Shown piece by piece: positions 1-6,171 of a stretch of DNA of 37,218 nt. The notes beneath the pieces were generated by a model that worked only from the letters and a program-made list of their open reading frames with translations, had not been told where the DNA came from and made no database searches. The number at the start of each line of letters is the position of its first letter. Position 1 is the first letter of the stretch. This DNA is from Lachnospiraceae bacterium (GTDB lineage: Bacteria; Bacillota; Clostridia; Lachnospirales; Lachnospiraceae), in assembly GCA_910574885.1 (NCBI GenBank), contig CAJTDD010000039.1, positions 1 to 37,218 of the forward strand, read 5' to 3'. A program made the translations under genes and the position numbers.

Positions 1-78
1 TGAAACACAACACCATACAACAAAATAATTTCAAAAATTTGACAAAAAAATGCAGGCTTTATAGGGACTGTAGCGATT

Positions 79-195
79 TTATCTTTTTTTAAGTGTTAAA
101 GATCCGCCAAGTCGCATCGCAATTCTAAATAACGGTACATCATTATTTTTTGCGTATTCTCTGATATCTTTATTGCAAATATGTTTACCACGCAT
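79..195 (-). CDS. 38-aa HTH-like element protein
   Basis: A 38-codon leftward frame starts at ATG 195 and is preceded by an AGGTG ribosome site with proper spacing. The protein is basic, and its middle (IREYAKNNDVPLFRIAMRLG) resembles the helix-turn-helix core of small phage/ICE proteins of the type 'IREYAKxxGVxLWxIAxxLG'. The second half of the usual HTH is short, so it may be a shortened member. It is divergent from the XRE repressor across a shared operator region, the position of a Cro-like or early gene. The role is inferred from position and motif only. Confidence 0.5.
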   Translation of the reverse strand: MRGKHICNKDIREYAKNNDVPLFRIAMRLGGSLTLKKR

Positions 196-226
196 GAAAT
201 CACCTCTTCTTTGACTTATGTTGTTG

Positions 227-255
227 TTGACATTTACACTTGCATGCAGTATTAT
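227..255 (+). promoter_or_regulatory. Rightward promoter of the repressor gene
   Basis: TTGACA (227-232) is separated by exactly 17 bp from TATTAT (250-255). The start point would fall near 262, at the left edge of the first GGAATA dyad, so a protein bound there would block transcription. It points to the XRE repressor gene, leaving a leader of about 140 nt. Confidence 0.6.
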
Positions 256-260
256 TCATA

Positions 261-399
261 TATGGAATATTTTATATATTTTATTCCATATTTTCTATGT
301 CGCTTATACTATATCACGATTATTTAACCAACAACAAAAAAAAGAAAGGAAATCCAAATTTGGAATATTTTATATATTTTATTCTATTCTGGAATATTT
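261..399. promoter_or_regulatory. Putative repressor operators (GGAATA dyads)
   Basis: A 30-bp dyad at 261-290 has arms TATGGAATA and TATTCCATA. A 24-bp stretch of it (263-286) recurs exactly at 361-384. A third TGGAATATTT lies at 390-399, four bases before the repressor start codon. A 12-bp palindrome TCCAAATTTGGA (353-364) abuts the second copy. This arrangement between two divergent genes is typical of an autoregulated phage or ICE switch. Binding by the adjacent repressor is inferred. The ATG at 403 has no clear ribosome-binding site, so operator and initiation region overlap. Confidence 0.55.
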
Positions 400-402
400 A
401 AA

Positions 403-1206
403 ATGAAAAAAAATATCTATAGAACATTACGGGAAAGCACAGAAACTGACGCTAAACCTGCTTTAACGCAAAGTGAATTAGCAGCAATATTTAAAGAAGA
501 AGGAAATATACTGAGCCAGTCGGTGATATCGAAATTAGAAAATCAACAAAAAGAACCTCCAACTAAATCTCTGGATGTAATAAAGGCATATGCAACACAT
601 TTTAACGTAACTGCTGATTATTTGCTTGGCATTCGTGGAAATGCCACCGTTGATGAAAACCTTGCAATGATAGGTCAAGTTACCGGGTTATCAGATGAAG
701 CCATTCAAATTTTAAAAGAGTGGAACGAATTAAAAAAGAAACCAATTGATATTATAGCAGGCTATGGAGGATCAGACATTGACGCATTAAATCTTTTACT
801 GGAAGATTGCTATTATCGGTCAAAGAATGCAGAAAAGGAAGGTGACATAGCCGATTGGTCTATTTTTCATCATATATACAATTATTTCTTCTCTGAAAAC
901 TTAAAAAAACATCCTCATAATATCGTTAATTATACGCATAAATTCGAATCAGAAAACGGTATACGAAGTAAATTGAAAAAGGATGATATAATTATTTCAG
1001 ACGGTATAGAACGCACAGTAGAAAAAATTGAAACATATGACAAGAAGGGATTTGAAAGCGCTTCTGATAATTTTTCTATATATAATGAAAAAAATCAAGA
1101 TGAGGTATACACAATAAACTTTCACAGAATAATGGATTCTTATACAAAGGATAATATCATGAAAATTCTTGAACGAATAAAGAAGCGTATAAAAGAAAGG
1201 AAGTGA
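403..1206 (+). CDS. XRE-family repressor-like regulator
   Basis: A 267-aa protein with an N-terminal helix-turn-helix at about residues 20-80 (LTQSELAAIF ... SQSVISKLEN ... FNVTADYLLGI), the standard Xre/Cro fold including the 'TADYLLG' ending. The remaining roughly 180 residues have no motif I recognise and are Lys/Glu/Asp-rich. No RecA-type autocleavage site (Ala-Gly plus Ser/Lys dyad) is evident. It sits beside the integrase and behind GGAATA-type operators, so it probably keeps the element quiet and represses itself. The start is chosen from the HTH alignment, because no good Shine-Dalgarno precedes it. It ends 4 bp before the next gene. Confidence 0.75.
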   Translation: MKKNIYRTLRESTETDAKPALTQSELAAIFKEEGNILSQSVISKLENQQKEPPTKSLDVIKAYATHFNVTADYLLGIRGNATVDENLAMIGQVTGLSDEAIQILKEWNELKKKPIDIIAGYGGSDIDALNLLLEDCYYRSKNAEKEGDIADWSIFHHIYNYFFSENLKKHPHNIVNYTHKFESENGIRSKLKKDDIIISDGIERTVEKIETYDKKGFESASDNFSIYNEKNQDEVYTINFHRIMDSYTKDNIMKILERIKKRIKERK

Positions 1207-1210
1207 TTAA

Positions 1211-2403
1211 ATGGCATTACTGAAATGTCCAGAATGTAAACATAATGTGTCCGACAAAGCTAATGCCTGCCCCAATTGCGGTTATCCTATGAACACTCCT
1301 ACCAGTACGAAACCTCGGATTCGGAACGGAAAGCCTACGAAACTACCGAATGGATTTGGAACCGTTTACAAGCTATCTGGAAAGCGTTCTAAGCCATTTA
1401 GAGCCGTTAAAACAGATAAATGGATATTTGTACGGGAAAAAGCAAGCAAATACGCTATACTATCGGCTATTACGCCACACGTGAAGAAGCTATGATTGCA
1501 TTAGCAAATTATAATGAAAATCCCTACGACATCAAAACTGACAGCATCACATTTTCAGAAGTATATGAGAAATGGAATAAAAACTATTTCCCTACTCTCT
1601 CTAGTCCGTCCAGTATCAGAACCATTACGGCGGCATATGCTTATTGTAACGGTCTTTATAATATGAGAATGCGGGATATAAAGGTATCTCATTTAGAGGG
1701 TACAATCATTAATGCGAACGTGGGCGATAGCACAAAAGGCAGAATCAAGAGTTTATTCAATATGATGTACAAATACGCCGTTGCTCATGATATCGTAGAA
1801 AAAGATTATGCACAGGTCATGTTTGCCAATGGCAACCCAATTAAAAGAGACCGAGCAAAGGACCCCCTGCCATTCACGCAAGATGAAATACAATCTTTAT
1901 GGGATAATTTGCAGATTCCTTTTACAGATATGGTTCTGATAGGCATATACAGCGGATGGAGACCACAGGAGTTATCTATTTTAAAAGTTGCAGATATTGA
2001 CTTAGAAAATGGCACTATGAAAGGCGGCTTGAAAACGGATGCCGGAAAAAATAGAATCATTCCCATTCATCCAGTAATAAAGCCGTTAATAAAAAACCGT
2101 ATGAAAGAAGCTATTGCTATGCAATCAGAATACTTGTTTAATGATGCCAACGGGCAGCAGGGTACTCATATGACTTACGATAAATACCGGAACAGGTTTA
2201 AGAAAGTCATGAGCCGCTTGAAATTCGACCATAGACCGCACGAAACACGCCATACATTCATTACAAAGGCAAAAGCATGTAATGTAGATGAATATATCTT
2301 AAAATTGATTGTAGGACATGCTATTGAAGATATTACTGAAAAGGTCTATACCCATAGGACTATGGAGCAGTTGAGAAAAGAAATTGAGAAAATTACAAAA
2401 TAA
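1211..2403 (+). pseudogene. int: Zinc-ribbon tyrosine integrase, frameshifted
   Basis: Site-specific recombinase of the element. The first frame (1211-1495) begins with a zinc ribbon (CPEC ... CPNCGYP, residues 6-26) followed by the arm-binding domain typical of Lachnospiraceae integrases (LPNGFGTVYKLSGKRSKPF). The second frame, open to 2403, carries the core-binding and catalytic domains: Arg in SGWRPQEL, Lys in GLKTDAGKNR, HETRH, GH, and the nucleophile Tyr in VYTHRT. The frames join if one base is restored between 1430 and 1431 (reading KWIFDTGKSKQ). All catalytic residues are present, so the lesion is recent, a sequencing error or, less likely, a programmed shift. The internal ATG at 1420 has no ribosome site. 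Confidence 0.8.
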
Positions 2404-2406
2404 GCA

Positions 2407-2435
2407 TTGACTTTTCGAATGTCAATAATTATAAT
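2407..2435 (+). promoter_or_regulatory. Promoter and dyad operator of the RHH gene
   Basis: TTGACT (2407-2412), a 17-bp spacer and a perfect TATAAT (2430-2435) lie between the integrase stop and the ribbon-helix-helix gene. The -35 box is the left arm of an imperfect 19-bp dyad TTGACTTTTCGAATGTCAA (2407-2425), the position expected for autorepression by a small RHH protein. The promoter is seen in the sequence; the operator role is inferred. Confidence 0.6.
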
Positions 2436-2469
2436 TAATTTATCGGGATTCAATAAGTGAGGTGATAAC

Positions 2470-2649
2470 ATGAGTCCACGAACAGGCAGACCTAAATCGG
2501 ATAATCCAAAATCAACACAAATCACAGTTAGACTTGATAATGAAACTTTGGATAAGATGGACAAGGTCGCAACTTCAAATTCGGAAACAAGAGTTGAAAC
2601 TATCCGAAGAGGAATCAATAAATTGTATTCTGAATTAAAACAAAAATAG
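2470..2649 (+). CDS. Ribbon-helix-helix DNA-binding protein
   Basis: A 59-aa Arc/MetJ/CopG-like protein. A basic N-terminus (SPRTGRPKSDNPK) is followed by the beta strand TQITVRLDNETLDKMDKV and the two helices of the RHH fold (ETRVETIRRGINKLYSEL). Such proteins bind short palindromes as dimers and often control their own promoter or plasmid/ICE functions. ATG 2470 has AGGTG eight bases upstream. It stands alone between the integrase and a structured intergenic region, behind a near-consensus promoter whose -35 box is palindromic. Confidence 0.75.
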   Translation: MSPRTGRPKSDNPKSTQITVRLDNETLDKMDKVATSNSETRVETIRRGINKLYSELKQK

Positions 2650-2685
2650 AGCGTTGCTAGACTACCAATCACATCAACGCTCTAT
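2646..2685 (+). terminator. Hairpin after the RHH gene
   Basis: An 11-bp perfect stem (ATAGAGCGTTG / CAACGCTCTAT) with an 18-nt loop starts within the stop codon region of the RHH gene. There is no T-tract, so it may be a processing or stabilising hairpin rather than an intrinsic terminator. Confidence 0.45.
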
Positions 2686-2690
2686 ATACA

Positions 2691-2741
2691 CAAGAGACTA
2701 ACTCTCGTATGAAATATAATATCATATGAGGGTATCTCTTG
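2691..2741 (+). other. Structured leader before the small-gene operon
   Basis: An outer stem CAAGAGA/TCTCTTG (2691-2697, 2735-2741) encloses an inner 11-bp stem (2702-2712 with 2722-2732, some G.U pairs), 33 bp before the start codon at 2774. The sequence is related to one at the other end of the operon (3932-3957). It may be a leader RNA element or part of a duplicated boundary. Confidence 0.4.
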
Positions 2742-2773
2742 CAATCTAAAAATTTACAGGAGGTACTATTTTT

Positions 2774-3151
2774 ATGGGATTTTTTAAGAAATTGCCACAT
2801 AAGGCAACGCCTGCAGAACTTTCGGAAGTTCACGCAAGGCTTGACGCTCAAATGTGCGGCTTAACACAGGAATGGGCGTTAGATTCGTTAGGGGTTGAAA
2901 GACTGCTACCACTTATCAATATTGCGGATAATGAGAAATTAGGGGCAACTAAGGCTATTCTGTACGCCTATCGGTTCGGTTATCTGGAAAAAGAGCCTAA
3001 AATAAGTAATACGACAAATGAGAAGTATTACAATCTTATCACGCAGGCACTTAAAAGCACAAATGATACAAGGATTTTCGAGGGCGCATATTCCTACATT
3101 GAAGGGATGCTTTCAGTAAGAAAGGGCGGTACATATGGCAAAGTATTATAA
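2774..3151 (+). CDS. Hypothetical element protein (125 aa)
   Basis: Not recognised. It starts at ATG 2774 behind a strong AGGAGG (2758-2763). Lys-rich at its N-terminus (MGFFKKLPHK), it is otherwise a soluble, mostly helical-looking protein with no signal peptide or membrane segment. It is the first gene of a rightward run of six small genes (2774-3906) between the RHH gene and the element end. Its last 17 bp overlap the next gene, which indicates coupled translation. Confidence 0.6.
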   Translation: MGFFKKLPHKATPAELSEVHARLDAQMCGLTQEWALDSLGVERLLPLINIADNEKLGATKAILYAYRFGYLEKEPKISNTTNEKYYNLITQALKSTNDTRIFEGAYSYIEGMLSVRKGGTYGKVL

Positions 3152-3284
3152 AACAGAAGAGGAACACAGAGAAGCCTTGAAAGCTAAAATCGTAGATATT
3201 GTGCAGAGCGTTGATGAAATATGGTTACTTAGCTTGATACTTAGAAGCATAAAATGCGTGACAGAAAAAGGGGAAGCGGTTTGA
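3135..3284 (+). CDS. Small protein of 49 aa
   Basis: Begins MAKYYKTEEEHREALKAK and continues as an amphipathic helical peptide ending IKCVTEKGEAV. The ATG lies inside the preceding gene's end, behind AAAGGGCGG. Its TGA overlaps the next gene's TTG start (TTGA), a classic coupling signal. No family is assigned. Its reality rests on the overlaps and ribosome sites of the whole run. Confidence 0.5.
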   Translation: MAKYYKTEEEHREALKAKIVDIVQSVDEIWLLSLILRSIKCVTEKGEAV

Positions 3285-3397
3285 AAGAGAATGAAAGGGA
3301 CTTTTGGCGACAGAGTATTATTGATTTAGTGAATAAGATTGACAGCAAGACATCTTTCCTGAAAATATTTTATTTTGCGAAAGTGTTTTTGCATTAG
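3281..3397 (+). CDS. Small protein of 38 aa
   Basis: Starts at TTG 3281, which shares bases with the previous stop; GGGGAAGCGG lies just upstream. The peptide contains SIIDLVNKIDSK and LKIFYFAKV, resembling the short phage/ICE peptides with 'I..MI.KI.N...L..IY' patterns often seen downstream of integrases in this family. Function unknown. Confidence 0.45.
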   Translation: MKENERDFWRQSIIDLVNKIDSKTSFLKIFYFAKVFLH

Positions 3398-3405
3398 GAG
3401 GGCGC

Positions 3406-3567
3406 ATGACTGACCGGAAGGAAGAAATCACAGAAATGCTAAAAGGGATTGAGAATCCCCGATTTATCAATATGATATTTGGATTTGTGAGAAGATTACA
3501 TAGAGAGGAAAAGGAGGGGATAGGAAATAATGAGCAATCACGACAAGATATTCCAGGCACGTATTGA
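3406..3567 (+). CDS. Small protein of 53 aa
   Basis: ATG 3406 follows GGAGGG with ideal spacing. The peptide begins MTDRKEEITEMLKGIENPRF and goes on INMIFGFVRRLHRE, the same kind of short helical 'I.N..F....F...' peptide as its upstream neighbour, so the two may be diverged relatives. It runs 38 bp into the next gene in another frame. Function unknown. Confidence 0.45.
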   Translation: MTDRKEEITEMLKGIENPRFINMIFGFVRRLHREEKEGIGNNEQSRQDIPGTY

Positions 3568-3742
3568 CATTGAGACGGCGGCGGAGATTTCACACGCCAC
3601 AATTTCAGAGGTTATGGACAATATAGATGATGATAGATACAAATACATCTTGCTTGGAGTTTTGCAACAGCAGGAGGGAATAACGAGAGCGTTAGAGACA
3701 ATAAATGAAGCACTGAAAGCGGAAAGGGAGAAAGCGGCATGA
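3530..3742 (+). CDS. Hypothetical protein (70 aa)
   Basis: Acidic helical protein (MSNHDKIFQARIDIETAAEI ... ALKAEREKAA) with ATG 3530 behind AAGGAGGGG. No family recognised. It lies inside the coupled run: its start is within the preceding gene and its TGA overlaps the next ATG (ATGA at 3739-3742). Confidence 0.55.
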   Translation: MSNHDKIFQARIDIETAAEISHATISEVMDNIDDDRYKYILLGVLQQQEGITRALETINEALKAEREKAA

Positions 3743-3906
3743 AAAGAGAGGATATAGCAAAGCGCATAGCAGAGGATTTGCTAAATGATAATGCACTGGA
3801 CGAGTGGAGCTTCAATTATGATACAGACGCAATCTTACAGCACGTACAGGACACTGTATTGAGCCATTTAAGGGATTATTCTTTATTAGCCGGTACAATA
3901 TTCTAA
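3739..3906 (+). CDS. Small protein of 55 aa
   Basis: Last gene of the run, starting at the ATGA overlap. The peptide begins MKREDIAKRIAEDLLNDNAL and is acidic with no membrane segment. A rho-independent terminator follows 34 bp after its stop. Function unknown. Confidence 0.5.
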   Translation: MKREDIAKRIAEDLLNDNALDEWSFNYDTDAILQHVQDTVLSHLRDYSLLAGTIF

Positions 3907-3918
3907 AATAAAGATAAC

Positions 3919-3978
3919 CGTTACATAGAACCGTATGAAAGGGTGTCTTGCAGTCAGCAGATGCCCTTTTTTGTAACG
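3919..3978 (+). terminator. Terminator at the end of the element operon
   Basis: An 8-bp stem (3941-3948 GGGTGTCT with 3959-3966 AGATGCCC, two G.U pairs) is followed by six T's. A second, outer 7-bp pair CGTTACA/TGTAACG (3919-3925, 3972-3978) encloses it and competes with the T-tract, an unusual arrangement for a simple terminator. Confidence 0.65.
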
Positions 3979-3985
3979 CATTTTT

Positions 3986-4031
3986 TGTGTGCTACCTCAT
4001 GTGTGCTACTTGTGTGTTACTTGTGTGCTAC
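3986..4031. repeat. Four TGTGTGCTAC repeats (putative integrase arm sites)
   Basis: TGTGTGCTAC occurs at 3986, 4000 and 4022, with TGTGTGTTAC at 4011. Start-to-start spacing is 14, 11 and 11 bp, about one helical turn. Directly repeated short sites next to the element boundary are typical arm-type sites for tyrosine integrases. The core crossover site is expected between here and the 3' end of the GGGtGRT gene (about 4035-4095). It cannot be fixed because the other element end is outside the window. Confidence 0.5.
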
Positions 4032-4046
4032 CCGGCAAAATTTAAG

Positions 4047-4075
4047 GCTACCGCTGACACCTCACATCAGCGATA
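4047..4075. repeat. Inverted repeat near the element boundary
   Basis: CGCTGA and TCAGCG (about 4054-4074) form a short dyad between the repeat array and the 3' end of the GGGtGRT gene. It could be part of the attachment core or a weak terminator for that leftward gene; no T-tract follows on either strand. Confidence 0.3.
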
Positions 4076-4096
4076 ACCCTTGATTTACACTATTTC

Positions 4097-5107
4097 TTAG
4101 AACTTCCCAGCCTTCGCCGCTTCCTCGATCGCAACCGCAACCGCAACCGTCATTCCAACCATCGGGTTATTGCCTGCGCCGATTAAGCCCATCATCTCAA
4201 CGTGAGCCGGTACGGAAGAAGAGCCTGCAAACTGAGCGTCAGAGTGCATACGGCCCAACGTATCCGTCATACCGTAAGAAGCCGGTCCTGCCGCCATGTT
4301 GTCCGGGTGAAGGGTACGTCCTGTACCGCCGCCGGATGCAACAGAGAAATACTTCTTGCCCTGCTCGATACATTCTTTCTTATACGTACCTGCAACCGGA
4401 TGCTGGAAACGTGTCGGATTGGTAGAGTTACCTGTAATGGATACGTCCACGCCTTCCTTGTGCATAATCGCAACGCCTTCACGCACATCGTTAGCGCCGT
4501 AGCAGTTTACCTTGGAACGAAGCCCGTCAGAATATGGGATTCTCTGCACTTCTTTCAGCTCGCCTGTGTAATAGTCGTAATCCGTCTCAACGTATGTAAA
4601 TCCGTTAATTCTGGAAATAATCTTCGCCGCGTCCTTTCCAAGGCCGTTCAGGATTACACGCAGCGGTTTCTTACGTACCTTGTTCGCCTTCTCAGCAATA
4701 CCGATAGCGCCCTCCGCAGCCGCAAATGATTCGTGTCCGGCAAGGAATGCGAAACAATCTGTCTCTTCTTCAAGGAGCATCTTTCCTAAGTTACCGTGTC
4801 CAAGCCCAACTTTTCTCTGGTCGGCAACAGAACCCGGGATACAAAAAGCCTGTAACCCCTCTCCAATGGCGGCGGCAGCCTCGGCAGCCGTCTTGCATCC
4901 CTTCTTAATTGCAATCGCCGCGCCTACGGTGTACGCCCAGCATGCATTCTCGAAACAGATTGGCTGAATCCCCTTCACCTGATTGTATACATCAAGCCCT
5001 GCATCCTTGGTAATCTTCTCAGCCTCTTCAATAGAAGCGATGCCATAGCTTCCTAATACTTCATTGATTTTATCAATTCTTCTTTCATATGATTCAAATA
5101 AAGCCAT
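4097..5107 (-). CDS. GGGtGRT family protein
   Basis: A 336-aa cytoplasmic protein containing the family's name-giving motif GGGTGRT at residues 259-265, followed by LHPDNMAAGP. The family is widespread in anaerobic Firmicutes and its biochemical role is not established. Seven cysteines are present (51, 56, 71, 89, 118, 202, 246), and there are several Gly-rich segments (GLGHGNLGK, LIGAGNNPMVG). It follows the IscU-like scaffold gene by 12 bp behind AGGAGG, so the two are co-expressed. The pairing suggests it receives or handles an iron-sulfur cluster, which is an inference. Its 3' end abuts the mobile element, but the reading frame appears intact. Confidence 0.85.
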   Translation of the reverse strand: MALFESYERRIDKINEVLGSYGIASIEEAEKITKDAGLDVYNQVKGIQPICFENACWAYTVGAAIAIKKGCKTAAEAAAAIGEGLQAFCIPGSVADQRKVGLGHGNLGKMLLEEETDCFAFLAGHESFAAAEGAIGIAEKANKVRKKPLRVILNGLGKDAAKIISRINGFTYVETDYDYYTGELKEVQRIPYSDGLRSKVNCYGANDVREGVAIMHKEGVDVSITGNSTNPTRFQHPVAGTYKKECIEQGKKYFSVASGGGTGRTLHPDNMAAGPASYGMTDTLGRMHSDAQFAGSSSVPAHVEMMGLIGAGNNPMVGMTVAVAVAIEEAAKAGKF

Positions 5108-5119
5108 TTACTTGTCCTC

Positions 5120-5812
5120 CTACTCTTTTCTCGGGTCAATGATCTTCGCTGCGTCTGCAACACGTCCGTACTGTCCTTTTGCCTTCTCCCATGCGTCGTT
5201 TGGCGTATCGCCAGCCTTGATGAAGTCTGTAAACTTTCCAAGATTCACGAACTGGTATCCGATAATCTCGTCATGGTCATCCAATGCGATTCCGGTTACA
5301 TAGCCTTCTGCCATCTCCAGATAACGAGGACCCTTTGCCAATGTTCCATACATAGTACCAACCTGTGAGCGAAGTCCCTTTCCAAGGTCTTCAAGACCTG
5401 CGCCGATTGGAAGACCGTCCTCGGAGAATGCACTCTGGGTTCTTCCGTATACGATCTGCAGGAATAATTCTCTCATAGCGGTGTTAATTGCATCACAGAC
5501 AAGGTCTGTATTAAGCGCTTCCAAGATTGTCTTGCCCGGGAGGATCTCAGATGCCATAGCGGCAGAGTGAGTCATTCCAGAACATCCAAGCGTCTCAACC
5601 AATGCTTCCTGGATAATACCATCCTTAACGTTTAAAGTGAGTTTGCAGGCTCCCTGCTGCGGTGCGCACCAGCCAACGCCATGTGTCAGGCCGGAGATGT
5701 CTTTGACCTCTTTTGCCTTTACCCATTTTGCTTCTTCCGGAATCGGAGCTGGCCCGTGATTTGCACCCTGAGCTACAGGACACATCATTTCTACTTCGTG
5801 TGAATAAATCAT
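5120..5812 (-). CDS. IscU/NifU-like scaffold paired with GGGtGRT
   Basis: A 230-aa protein with an IscU/NifU-N core: GWC(49)...C(56)KL, ETLGC(77)SGMTHSAAMASEILPGKT (compare NifU 'GCGAAIASSSMATEMIKGKT') and DLVC(106)DAIN (compare the third IscU cysteine, 'CSxLAxDAI'). All three cluster-ligand positions are therefore occupied. It is longer than classic IscU and carries a C-terminal extension (about 150-230: YGTLAKGPRYLEMAEGYVTG ...) that I do not recognise. No cysteine desulfurase gene is adjacent, so it is a specialised scaffold rather than the housekeeping one. A GAAAGGAG site lies upstream of the start. It is first of a two-gene operon. Confidence 0.8.
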   Translation of the reverse strand: MIYSHEVEMMCPVAQGANHGPAPIPEEAKWVKAKEVKDISGLTHGVGWCAPQQGACKLTLNVKDGIIQEALVETLGCSGMTHSAAMASEILPGKTILEALNTDLVCDAINTAMRELFLQIVYGRTQSAFSEDGLPIGAGLEDLGKGLRSQVGTMYGTLAKGPRYLEMAEGYVTGIALDDHDEIIGYQFVNLGKFTDFIKAGDTPNDAWEKAKGQYGRVADAAKIIDPRKE

Positions 5813-5960
5813 TTTAAAACTCCTTTCAACTATGTATGATTTTTCTGTCGTAAGGCTTGTTATAACTTTAACACCATACTTATTTATATTTTCTCACATT
5901 ATCTAAAATTCGTCAATTATTACTTCCTGATATTTTTACAAAAATTTTGCAAAAAAATGG

Positions 5961-5988
5961 TTGCAAAATCTAAAAAATTTGTTATAAT
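5961..5988 (+). promoter_or_regulatory. tRNA promoter
   Basis: TTGCAA (5961-5966), a 16-bp spacer and a perfect TATAAT (5983-5988) lie about 30 bp before the tRNA. The rest of 5813-5960 is AT-rich; on the minus strand it should hold the promoter of the IscU-like/GGGtGRT operon, where a TTGACG (5911-5916) is the only -35 candidate I see. Confidence 0.65.
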
Positions 5989-6019
5989 ACTACTTGTGGT
6001 CGTTAATACGGTTTCACAT

Positions 6020-6092
6020 GCTGGAATAGCTCAGTCGGTAGAGCACTTCACTCGTAATGAAGGGGTCGTCGGTTCAAGTCCGATTTCCAGCT
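6020..6092 (+). tRNA. tRNA-Thr (anticodon CGT)
   Basis: A 73-nt cloverleaf. The acceptor arms GCTGGAA/TTCCAGC pair completely, with discriminator T. The D-arm has AGCTCAGTCGGTAGAGC. The anticodon arm CTTCA-CTCGTAA-TGAAG presents CGT, which reads ACG (Thr). The T-arm is GTCGG-TTCAAGT-CCGAT. CCA is not encoded. It is a solitary tRNA with its own promoter and terminator. Confidence 0.95.
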
Positions 6093-6102
6093 TTGTTAGA
6101 AA

Positions 6103-6142
6103 GACTGTAATTCTTATTACAAGAGTTACAGTCCTTTTGTTT
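6103..6142 (+). terminator. Terminator after tRNA-Thr
   Basis: An 11-bp stem GACTGTAATTC/GAGTTACAGTC (6103-6113, 6123-6133, one G.U) is followed by CTTTTGTTT. It stops the tRNA transcript before the convergent mscS-like gene. Confidence 0.75.
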
Positions 6143-6171
6143 CATAACCGTTTCCGATAATGCCCATGGTT

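Noticed and set aside
218..406. A 62-codon hydrophobic frame before the repressor
   Set aside because: Its codons come from the AT-rich operator repeats, it has no ribosome site, and it starts upstream of the predicted transcription start.
1..4090. Complete prophage
   Set aside because: No structural, terminase or lysis genes are visible; only the integrase end of an element is in the window.
4202..4729. A 175-codon plus-strand frame over the GGGtGRT gene
   Set aside because: Arg/Val/Cys-rich shadow of the conserved minus-strand gene.
5957..6160. A 67-codon frame across the tRNA
   Set aside because: It contains the whole tRNA-Thr and its terminator, so it is a chance frame.
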